Source: Chelonoidis abingdonii (taxonomy: Eukaryota > Chordata > Testudines > Testudinidae). Taken from it: a stretch of DNA of 64,000 nucleotides. The notes under the pieces were generated by a model. It was not told where the DNA came from, ran no database searches, and was given only the letters and a program-made list of their open reading frames with translations. The stretch is taken from the NCBI RefSeq assembly GCF_003597395.2, contig NC_133769.1:49369675-49433674 (forward strand), written 5' to 3'. The translations under genes were made by a program, and so were the position numbers. Below are positions 26,901 to 38,900 of the stretch, piece after piece (within the stretch, counting starts at the first letter, position 1; the number at the start of each line of letters is the position of its first letter).

Positions 26901-29900
26901 CATACTTCCTTCCCCATCTCTTTTCATGGACTGCTGTCATGAGGGAATTCTGCAAGGTTGGCTCTGGTCAGTAGGTATTCTGAGCAAACAGAATGAATAC
27001 CATAGTTACAATTCCCTCTGAAGTGAGTGCATCCCTGATGTGGTGGAGAGACCCTGGATATGTGTGTGTAGGAATTTCCTTTCTATCCCCCACGCCCGAC
27101 AAGACAATAATTACAGACTCCTCCCTGATAGTCAGTGGAGCTACATGGACAATCACACAGCCCAAGGCATTTAAACACCTTGGGAAGCCAGAATACACAC
27201 AAATCTTCTAGAACTAAGAGTAGTATGAGAAGCTTGCAAAGCATTACTACCATTCATACAATCCCAGCACATCCTGATCATGTTGGACAATGTAACTACC
27301 CTTTTCTATATGAACAAGCAGGGAGGGGCCACACACAATCACCCTCGGTATAGAAGCGGTCAATTTATGTCTCTCATAAGTTGATAGCTATTACCCAGAT
27401 GCATATAGATACTTTATGCCACCTGGAATTCTTTTATAAAATTCTTTTTATTATTTTCCAAGTATCCAGAGGTATTTAGGTCATACATGGACCACATGGG
27501 AATTCCAAATGATTAGCATGTGGTCTATAAAAGAATAGTAGACACTTACAAATTTGGGTATGCTTTTTGGTGTCATTATGTTAATTTGTATTTTTTTTCT
27601 TGGGAGCAAGACTGTGGTAAACATATAGGTTGCTGTTCACAGTTGTACTCTAAACAGTCTTGTGGTCTTTGTCATTTTCAATGTACTTTTAGTTAAAAAG
27701 ATAAACTGGTTTGGGTTAGGTGAGTAGCTGGATTAGACCTCTCAGGAATACTTAGGTTCTGCAGGAAATGGTGCTGATGATTCATTAGGTGACTTTCTTC
27801 CTGTTGAGTTAATACTGAACCAGTATGATGATATGGAGCATTTTACTGCTGGAGGTGCCTCAGATGACAGCTAAAACAGAGGCCCTAATTATTTGTGATT
27901 ATTGAAAAGCCTATGGCAGTTTTTGGAAATATCCCATTTTGGCCAAGTGCCAGTGTGAGTAATTACATTCTGTCTGCCTATGTTTCCTGTGCAATTTCAA
28001 TTAGGCATTCTTCACTTCCAGTCTAATTATATAGCGGTGCTGTGCATTGTTAAACAGTTGCCATGTTTCACCTTCAGTAGTTTGGCTATATTGTAGAGTT
28101 AGTTGAAGTGATCCTAAGTGTGCTTTGTTGGTAAATTTTTAAGTCTGTAAAGTGTTTGGGACCCTCCGTGATGAAAGGTTCTGTGCTATTGTATGTATAA
28201 ATAATTATATTTTGTGTACTTCTAAAATTTAAAAAACTAGCTTTTTTTAAATTCTGTTGTCTGTTTTAAACATTACACAATTATATATTTAAAATAACTT
28301 TTTAATTTAGATTGGGATTACAAATACCAGAGACCAACAGAAAATCCTTGATGCTGTTAAAGAGCTGCAAGTGGAAGAAGTAAAATTTGGAGAGTTGCCT
28401 GAAGTGATGAACTTAGAATTCAGGTAAAATGTCATCTTTGTTACATAAATATATATTGAGAATATGGTTGCAGTGCCTACTATAGCGTAAAGATGTAATT
28501 CTTTGAAACAGAGTATTGTGTTACATGTGCTAGTAGCAGGATTGAGCCTTAAATTATGAAAGATGGTGGCAAACACTGAGTAACACCAGTATTACAATAA
28601 TTCAGATCATGTCGTTGCCCATTATAGGGATCTGTGTTACTTGAGGGCTAAGTTGCTGTTACTTTCTGTGATGATGTTGCCACCCCTTTGATTGAATATG
28701 TGAGATCCTCCACACCTATCGGGATGCAGTATGTTTTATGCAGGAAGGCTTTCCCAGTTGTTTTCCTGCTTCACAGGAAACAGCTACAGCTGGCATCTCT
28801 GACTGAGATGTCAGTTTTCTTCCAGCCTCAGTGAGCTCCAGAATAAAATGGAGCAGGGGAAAACTAAAAAATTGAAGAAAAATGCTTATTCCTCTGTTCC
28901 ATTTTATTCTAAATGTATTTTTCTTCTGTATTTATCTAATCTATACCTATATAGAGCTAGAATAGGAGCTGGAAAAAAACTTACTATAATGTTGTTCCAC
29001 TCCACAGCATTCATCAGCATAGCTGCTCTGCACTTCCTGCTTCTCCCCCCACCTCAGCCCTGTGCAGAACTGTCACAGCCAGGGCTGTGAGCCAGGTCAG
29101 AAACGTGTCTGAACAGCCTCACTCTAATTCAGCAGTACCTCAAGGACAAGTGCAATGGTTCCCAAATCCACCTCCAAAGGTCAAGAACACTTGCACTTTT
29201 GGTCTGTTAGGACCGTCACAAAAACAATCGTTGTAATTGCAGTGGCCCTCAGGAAGGGAAGTGGTCTGCGTAATTCCCTACCTGAATGACAGACTGGTTT
29301 GGGCCAGACTATTCTGCAGATACTTGGGAGACATAAAGACTCTGACAATATTCAGTGAACTTGGCATGTGTCAAATCAGTAAAATAACTCTTTGTCTCCA
29401 AGATTCTATGCCATCTCAGAGCAGTAATAAAACAGGATAGAAAACAAGTCATTTTTCCCCTGAGGAAGCCCTTAAGAAGGAAGCAAGCTGTAGTGTGAAT
29501 ATACCCTGCACTAGCCTGCCAAGGACTAAGTTTTCCCTGTGGACCCTGCTGATGCTCATAAACAGTTTGTTACCGTGCTTTGATCAAGTCCTCTTTGAAA
29601 AATAACTAATCAAAGTGCATTCTTCTTCCTGTCAGAGGTAGCGCTCACCAAGCCAATTGACAGCAGCCTCCTCAGCTAAGTGTAAAGTCCTCAGACCACC
29701 ATCAGATCTGGTGAGAGGGCTGTCATCAGTGATGAGTGACATTGTCTGTCTTTGGCCACAGCTGTGTGTGGGATCTTCTCATTGACTGCAGGTATGAAGG
29801 CTGGCTGCACATTGACCCTGGCCCATACAAAATCAGTTCAGAAAGACCCATGAGCGGCGTGGCAAATCAAGCCAGGTACACGTGGTCAGGTCATTTGTAA

Positions 29901-32900
29901 GAATCTGGTTTCTGACATCAGCTGCAGACCATTCTTCATGCTGCATCAATATCAGGCGAAATCTGGGCAGGGCTAATGTCTAAATAGCCGTATCTTTGGA
30001 AGTTGCTCTTCATTGACTACTCACGTGAAGAACTGTATGAACCATGGGTGAACACAAGTCCTGAGGTGCATCAGGAACTCCAGCAATACATTGTCATAGC
30101 CAGCAACAGTGCCACTCCTAATATCACTCAGAATTTTGTTTAGCTTGGTGTCTGTGAACATGCCAAGTGGCATCTCTCAGATGGAACTTCTTCCATTCAT
30201 CATGGATTTGTCTGACATTTGGGGCCTTTGACACACACAGCAGATGGCAGACAGCTTGGTTTGGCATAACAGGTGGGTGGCTTGGGGGTGGTGGTTGCTG
30301 AGCTGTTCTGAGACAATGAATCAAGTTCCAGCATTTCTGATTTGAGCGAGAATTCTAGATTCTGAGTCATCACTTCCCATCATGCCTGTCTAGTCATCCA
30401 GTGACTCAGTTATCTGGTCAGCAATATATGGATCATCAGAGGATTCATACCAGGGCTGCCCAGAGGATTCAGGAGGCCTGAGGTCTTCGGTGGCAAGGGA
30501 CCCCCGCTTCGGCGGTAATTCGGCAGCAGGGGGTCCTTCTGCTCCGGGACCGGCTGCCAAAGTGTGCCAAAGACCCAGCACTTTGGCGGTGGGTCCCAAG
30601 GTGGAAGGACCCCCTGCCGTGGGTCTTCGGGGCACTTCGGCGTCAGGTCCCGGGGCGGAAGGACGCCTTGCTGCCGAATTACCACCGAAGACCTGGAGCG
30701 GAAGAAGCTCCAGGGGCCCAGGCCCTGTCAGACTTTTCTGAGGTCCCTGGAGCGAGTGAAGGACCCCGCTCCAGGGGCTCCGAAAAACTCTCATGGGGGC
30801 CCTTGCGGGACCTGGGGCAAATTGCCCCACTTGCCCTCCCCGTCTTGTCGGCCCTGATTCATACTGATTGAGCAGTTTAGCACATTCAGCCTCAAGGCAC
30901 GGCATGTAGACTGGGTGGCAGGTGCGCAGTATCGATGCACATGCAGCTTCGAAGATGGCTCCTCAACACTCACTGAAAGCTTCATTCACTGGGATGATGC
31001 ATGATGGTATGGAGACAAAACTTTTTTCTAGAGCATCTGAATGTAATGTTAAATGGACCAGTGTTCTCATCACGCATCCTGTGTGTATCTGGTTCGTATC
31101 GGGGAAATTGATGATCCAATCAGCACACCGCATTCAAAGTCCTTTCTAGGGCTGAATCTGAGTCACTTATAAGACAACATTCCTGATGCAATTCCATCTC
31201 CCAACATTGAAGCCATTAGGCTAGTCCTGAGAATACTGCAGCTCAGCACTGAGGGATTCTGGACAGACAAATGCTACATTTTCTACAATCAGAGCACATT
31301 AATGAACTGTTGATGTGTGTCAGCATGGGCCACACAGACAGTATGTATATTTCTGTACTAAATGCCACAGAAGACTGACTCTTCTTCAAGCATACACAGA
31401 AGAAGAGCTCGAAAGCTTCTCTTTCTCACCAAGAGAAGTTGGTCCAATAAAAGTTATCACTTCATCCACCTTCTCTCTCAGACACCCTGAGGCCAGCATA
31501 ACTACAACAACACTACATACAATCTTCTTCAAAAGTTAATTTAAGGAGCATGAGTTTAAGAGAATTTAGTTCAATTAGACTTCATGCATTTTATTCTAAA
31601 AGCAAATAGTGCTGCCAAAGAGATGCTGTATTTTTTAAAATAAATGTATTTGTGCAGATTATCCTTAATATAAATTATGAAGAATTGAGTGGAAAATAAA
31701 AAAAAATGAATAGTCTACTGGCTATCTAGAAAAGGAGTCTAAAATATAGATAACCTGTTCCCCACTACAGATGTTTAATTAAATAACATGCTAAATACGT
31801 GAAACGCACAAAATGTATGTTATTAGATCAACCGTTGTACCCATAAACCTGATTGTAGCTTTCTGTGTTTTTGTGAGTTAAAAGAAATAATAAAGCTTAA
31901 TGTAGCTTTCCATGTGTTCATGAATTACAAGAAACAAAGCACTAATTCAGAGCCGTGAGGTATACAAAATATGACACAAATGCAATTATTTGAAGTGTTG
32001 CACTTTTTAAATAAAACTGTTAGACACATGTATTCTAGGAATCTGACCTTGTGGTTAAATCACAGGCTATGTTTACATGCTGTTATATAAAGATATTGCT
32101 TTCCATTTGTTCAAAGTCATTCTAAAAGGAGGAATATTAGTCATTAAGTCATAGAAAAACTAACATAGTAGAAAATGTTGAACTGATTGATTATAAACTC
32201 CCACAGGGTCTCTTTCACTGTTTAGCAACTCATATTTTAACTTTTTTCTTTCGCATTCTAAAGAAATATGATACTTTATTTTTATGAAAATTTGAACTCC
32301 TGTTGGGAGTGCAAGGAAAAGTGTCGGAGCAACAGCTATCTCTGTATGCAACATGACTTAATTTAATTGTTAAGGGTTTTTCCACTAGGTGCTGAAGTAA
32401 AGTCTAATAACCCATTCCTAATATTTGAATAATTTTATCAGATGTGGTAATGGAAAGTGTTCTTTACTTGGTTTTATGCCTTTGTCATAGTTTGTTTTAG
32501 GCATGATTCTCAACAAAATAACAAAAATAATTAGTATTCATTTGTGGCAAAGCACAAAAAGTCATCATTGATTCCAGCCATTGATAAAGTTTATCTTCTG
32601 GATGGAAAGAAGTCCCTTTGAGAGACTTGCTTGACAGGTGCTCAACATGTATGAGAAACTTTCAAACTGCCCTCTGGTTAGGATCATTTTATTTCATCCA
32701 AAATTTTTATCCAAAATAAATGTTTACTTAAAATTAATAGGTTATTTTTTCTGTAAAAAGCCATTCCAGAATGATTAAAAGTCATAACAATTTACCAAAT
32801 AAAACTAGATAATAGTTTTTGTTTTGCTCCCGTTCCTTCCATCCCTCTCCCACCTTCATCAAAAAGTAAACAAATGTCTCATCTTTTTTAAATATATTTT

Positions 32901-35900
32901 TAACAGAGATGCTGAAACCACCACCTTTCCATATTAAGCATTACAGAAGTCTTACAACAATACACTGTATTGCGTACCACCAACCACACTCTGACCAGTA
33001 CAGGGAACTTACTGCAATAGTGTTACCGCGGTCAAATAGGTTCATGCAAAAAAGTTAATTCTGTGAAATACCAGACAACAGAATATAAATATAGACCTAA
33101 TATTTACAAAAATATAATTTTCAAAATGAACAGAATACTTTACACTTAGAAAGACCTCAATGTAATTTCTGTGTTTCTACTGGAACTTGGAACACACATG
33201 CTTGAAGCGGACCAGTACAGTGTTTCAGTATTTTTCTTAGACCAGAGTTCCTTCCATACTGCTTCCATGCTATATGATTTAATGGTGAAATGTGCGAATG
33301 TTGCACTTTGCCTTGGCTTAGGACTCAGCTTCCAGCAACCCAGGCGAGAGGTGGGTATTGGAAATATGAATATGGTAAGGTTTGAAATACCATCCATCAT
33401 CATTTTTAGCCTTTAACATTATTTTAGATGAAGGAGCTGTGTGTCTTATAGTGCCTTAGATGGTATTGATTTCCTCAGAAGTAGCATGGAAATCACAGAA
33501 CCCTGACAGTCATTCTACAGTAGCATACCGTGTAGAGGATAAGTGTGTACCAGCCTTGGATATTAATATAATAATAGCTAACTAGTTAAGAAAAGATTAC
33601 CTATAGCCCTTTTGCAGTTCCTTGTCCTTTCACCAGCAGAAGTGGTCCCAGAATGTGCCCTATAAATTTTTTGCCCCTTCATATAATTTGTTAGCTAGGC
33701 TAAGTAGATCTTTTAGAGAAAAGGTTTTGTTCAGATCCTGAGACGTTCCTGAGATAAAGAAATGGCAGCATTAGGTCATCTTACGCCTCCATGTTTGGCC
33801 CGCATGGCATTCCCTGTAAGAGGCAGAAGTGAGCAGCGGTTGTTCTACCGTAGTTCCTAAAAAGATCCAAGCTTTCTGATCTGCATCTGAGACTCCTTTA
33901 TTTTGTTGTATGCTGAAAGCGGGATAAAAAAAACAAGTCAGATGGGGACAGAGTAAGGGGCTGGGGGTTTTAAGAAGAAAAAATGATGTGAGCATTCAGA
34001 TCAGTGTTCTTGGAGACCTTAATGCAACCACCCTTCAGTACCATCTTCTCACTTGTATTTGAACAGTAAGTGAAAGTTTCCTTCAGATTGGAGAGCCTCA
34101 GGTCTTTCCCAAGGTCACTTAACAGAAATTCAGTACAGAAGGTGTGCCAGATCCAGGGCTAGAGCAGCACTGTTGGATACCCCCCACTCCTCCATCCACC
34201 ACATTTTAGATTGGATACCTCTCTTTACCCTGTATTCAGCTTCTTAATGCTGGTCAGAATCCCCAAAGAACCATAGAAAATTAGGGTTGGAAGAGACCTC
34301 AGGAGGTCATCTAGTCCAATCCTCTGCTCAAAGCAGGACCAACCCCAACTAAATCGTCCCAGCCAAGGCTTTGTCAAGCTGGGCCTTAAAAACCTCTTAA
34401 GGACGGAGATTCCACCATCTCCCTAGGTAACCCATTCCAGTGCTTCATCCCCACCCCCAGTGAACGTGTTTCCTAATATCCAATCTAAACCTCCCCCACT
34501 GCAACTTGAGACCATTGTTCCTTGTTCTGTCATCTGCCACCACTGAGAACAGCTGAGCTCCATTCTCTTTGGAATCCCCCCTTCAGGTAGTTCAAGGCTA
34601 CCCCTCACTCTTTGGTAGGCTGAGACCAGTTTCCCTCAGCCTCTTCTTGTAAGTATGTTCCCCAGTCCCCTACTAATTTTTGTTGTCCTTTACTGGACTC
34701 TCTCTCCAATTTGTTCACATCCTGGGTGGGGGAACATAAAACTGGACACAGTACTCCAGATGTGGCCTCACCAGTGCCGAATAGAGGGGAATAATCATTT
34801 CCCTTGATCTGCTGGCAGTGCTCCTACTAATGCAGCCCAATATGCCGTTAGCCTTCTTGGCAACAAGGGCACACTGCTGACTCATATCCAGCTTCTCATC
34901 CACTGTAATCCCCAGGTCCTTTTCTGCAGAACTGCTGCTTAGCCAGTCAGTCCCCAGCCTGTAGCAGTGCATGGGATTCTTCCGTCCTAAGTGCAGGACT
35001 CTGCACTTGTCATTGTTGAACCTCATCAGATTTCTTTTCGCCCAATCCTCCAATTTGTCTAGGTCACTCTGGACCCTATCCTCCCCACTTAGTGTCATCT
35101 GTGAACTTCCTGAGGGTGCAATCCATCCCAGCATCCAGATCATTAATGAAGATGTTGAACAAAACCAACCCCTGGGGCAATCCGCTTGATACCGCTGCCA
35201 ACTAGACATAAAGCTGTTGATCACTACCTGTTGATCCCGATGATCTAGCCAGCTTTCTATCCACCTTATAGTCCATTCATCCAATCCATACTTCTTTAAC
35301 TTGCTGGCAAGAATACTGTGGGAGACCATATCAAAAGCTTTCTAAAGTCAAGGTATCTCACGTCCACCGCTGTCCCCCTATCCACAGAGCCAGTTATCTC
35401 ATCATAGAAGGCAATCAGGTTGATCAGGCATGACTTGCCCTTGGTGAATCCTGTTGACTGTTCCTAATCACCTTCCTCTCCTCCAAGTGCTTCAAAATAG
35501 ATTCCTTGAGGACCTGCTCCATGATTTTTCCAGGGACAGAGGTGAGGCTGACCAGTCTGTAGTTCCCTGGATTATTCTTCTTCCCTTTTTTAAAGATGGG
35601 CACTATATTTGCTGTTTTCCAATCATCCAGGACCTGATTGCAATGAGTTTTCAAAGATAATGGCCAGTGGCTCTGCAATCACATCCGCCAACTCTCTCAG
35701 CACCCTCGGATGCGTTGCGTTGTCCAGCTTTTCTAAATAGTCCTTAACCTTTTCCCTCACCACTGAGGGCTGCGCACCTCCTCCCCATACTATGCTGCCC
35801 AGTGCAGCAGTCTGGGAGCTGACCTTGTCTGTGAAGACCGAGGCAAAAAAAGCATTGAGTACTTCAGCTTTTTCCGCATCATCTGTGACTAGGTTGCCTC

Positions 35901-38900
35901 CCCCTTTCAGTAAGGTCCCACACTCCATGTACCAATCAGCTATCAACTTCTCCATGTCATCCTTGATTATAGAAGCGGTAGACCAGGAATATTTCATACA
36001 TCAACATAAAATGGACCTGAGACTTCCAGTACTTGATCTTGTAAGATTACTGGTTCCAGGTTTTATGATTGTGCACAAAAGACCATAATATTATAAATTC
36101 ATTTGCATAACAGGGAACACTTAATATTTCCTTTATGTAGCAAATAAGGGGTCTTCCCACTGGTAGGTGTAAAAGACGGGGTAAAGAGGGAAAGCAAAGA
36201 TTAATGGAAATTAAACTGAGCATCCCTAAAGATTTAGGGGGGTTTGAACTGTTCAGACTTTCAAACTTGTTTTTAATAGCTATAGTGTTCTAGATAACTT
36301 TTTATGGGGAAATAGATAAGCTTACTGAATTTTAGTACATATAGAGCTCTATGGGAAGTTGTGCATTTGTAATAATAAAATATTACTTTATTTCTTAATT
36401 AAATTGCATATCTTATTATCTTATTTTGTTTTTATAGTGGCGATGAGTTCCTCACTTTTCTTCTGAAACTGAATAGACAGTGTGGTCATCTTACAACTGC
36501 TGTGCAAAATATAGTTAACCAGTTACCCACAAACTCTCACAAGGTATTTAACAAAGGAAAATGAAGACTGATCTGGGACAGGGTGGGAGGGTTATGAGTT
36601 TAGCTACTAATAAGTGAGAAAATGAACAATAATGGATGTCCATATACAACTTTCTCCTTTTACATAAACTGTATGATAACTAGATAGCATTCTTGCCAGT
36701 AGTACTGTACCTTGAAATACCACTTTAAGTTACAACATTTAAAAAAAAAAATCTTAATCAAATTTTTAAGAAGAAAAATTGTTCCTTTCTGCTTGTGCTG
36801 TTAAGAGTTTAAATATTTAAATGAAAAGTTCCAGAAAGGGCAGGGGAAGGCTGAAACACAACAGTATGTGCCATGTCATACACAAACCATGTAATTGGAA
36901 ATGTAGAGTGTTGTGTTTTAAAAAATCTGTTTGTGTTTTGATTTTATCACAACAATATTTAAAATATCAAAATATTTAAAAAGTAGAGAATATTTTGTAA
37001 GATTAGACTGACTTAGTTGTTTTTCTTGCTTTGTTTACACCTCTGGAGAAGCACAGAAATATGTACTGCTTGTCTAAATAGTTTGATTATCTTGAGCTTG
37101 TATAATGTTTTCGGGATGTTTGAGGGCCTTCAGGCAATATTGCCTACCAGTTGACCTATGTGAGGTAAGATGACATTTTGAATAACTGGCTTGATCTATT
37201 AAACTATGTAAGTGATCTAAGTTGAACTATGTACTAAGCTAGTCTCTTCATCAATTTCATATGGTACAGAGTATAAGCATTTTACAGAAATTGTTGTTCA
37301 TGGTTTAATAGCAATTATATAAAAATCAGAGGGTTTTTTTTCCAGATTTTAAATAACATTGTAAAACTTCTAATAGATAGTACTCGAGTGGGGTCCACCC
37401 CAGAGCTTCACTAAAGTTTGTGAGGACTTGGTTGGCAGTGTTGAAGATTTGACTGAAGAAGTTAGCAAACTAAAGGACCTCATGCAAAAGGTGGGTATGT
37501 GTCTTAATGAATGTGCTAAACAAAATGCCATAGGCAGATTTCTTAAAACAAATTCTGTACATACTGCCCTATCAGCCAAGTGGTGGCATGTCAGACTGCC
37601 ACAGAAATGATCTTTAAAACTGTAGTTTGAACATCTGCAAAGGAAAGGAGTTGTAAGACATTTGGAAGTAGAGTGATTGTATTTCTCAAAGAGAAAATGG
37701 GATACTGCATGGGGCTAGGCCCCAGGCCCGAGCCGCTACACAAGCCCACCACCAAGCTCGTGTAGCGGCTCTGGCCTGGGGCCTAGCCCCATGCAGTATC
37801 CCATTTTCTCTTTCCCACCACTTTCTTGGGCAAGCAGTGAGACACATACTAGATAGGGTGACTGTATTTCCCAAAGGCGGAGGCTGGTATCACTGGCCAC
37901 ACACACCCCCGTCCATTCCTCCACACCCTGCTTTTTTGACAAAAGTGAGCATATGTCCCATTTGCTCTTGCCAACTGATCAAGTTAGCAAGAGCAAACAG
38001 GACAAATACCCACTTTTGAAAGAGGGGGAAAAAAGTTGGTAAGGCTGGGACAGGGCTTAAAAAAGGGACTGTCCTGACCAAAACAGGACATATGGTCACC
38101 CTATGTGGAGGCAGCAGGGAACTGGGGTTGAGAGGTGGGGTAACTGTTGCTTTGCATCACTCAGCAGTGAATCATCTGGACAATTCGAAAACAATGCTGA
38201 CAGGCTCTATAAGAAGCTGAGGCCATCTCTTTTGTATTGAAAGGCAGAGATGAGTGAAGCCTTGAGTAGAGGAAAGGATGCTAAAAATGGGGGATATCTT
38301 TATGCTCCTTAAGAGCTATTGCAGTATAAACGCCATTCTGTGAACACATAATTAAGATATTGTATGGAAATATTGACTCATGAGGAAGATGTTAGGGTTT
38401 TATGTGATGGAATAGGAGGCAATCCAGATATGTCTGTAGAGGTGTCAAAAGAAAAGGGTGGGAGAGGTCAATGCTAGATGTTAGCACTACATCACTCACT
38501 CTCAAACCAACATAATGACAAGCTCTTGTCAGACAAGATCACTTTAAGTAATAGGCTGGTAAAAGGAATGAGTGTTGACATTCAGTAAATGGAGCATCAG
38601 TGTCAGAAAGGAATCTGTTGCTGAATGAAGTCATGTGGAAGTCAGACAGTGAATATAATACTATTAATGCTCTCTAGTGGTTTAGGTAAATTTAAATGAA
38701 TGTTAACAGCCTTCGCTTTATAAAACATATAGAACCAAATATGTGAGAGTAGATTTGAAACTGCCACAAAGAACTGCATGGCAGTTGCATGCCCACATTT
38801 GTGTATGCAGTACTTGAATACATGTGCAAATAAGTGATTGCACGCCCAGCTCACCAGTTATAGTTGATGTCTAAGGTTGATGTACCAAGTCTTAGAGCCT

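Noticed and set aside
30390..30905. 171-codon proline/glycine-rich open frame on the minus strand
   Set aside because: It spans the GC-rich hAT-type element and its borders, so it is repeat sequence.
37345..37376. Use of the TTCCAG acceptor to extend the ASZ1 coiled-coil exon leftward
   Set aside because: The extension would place stop codons in frame; the CTAATAG acceptor at 37376 keeps the frame and the match.
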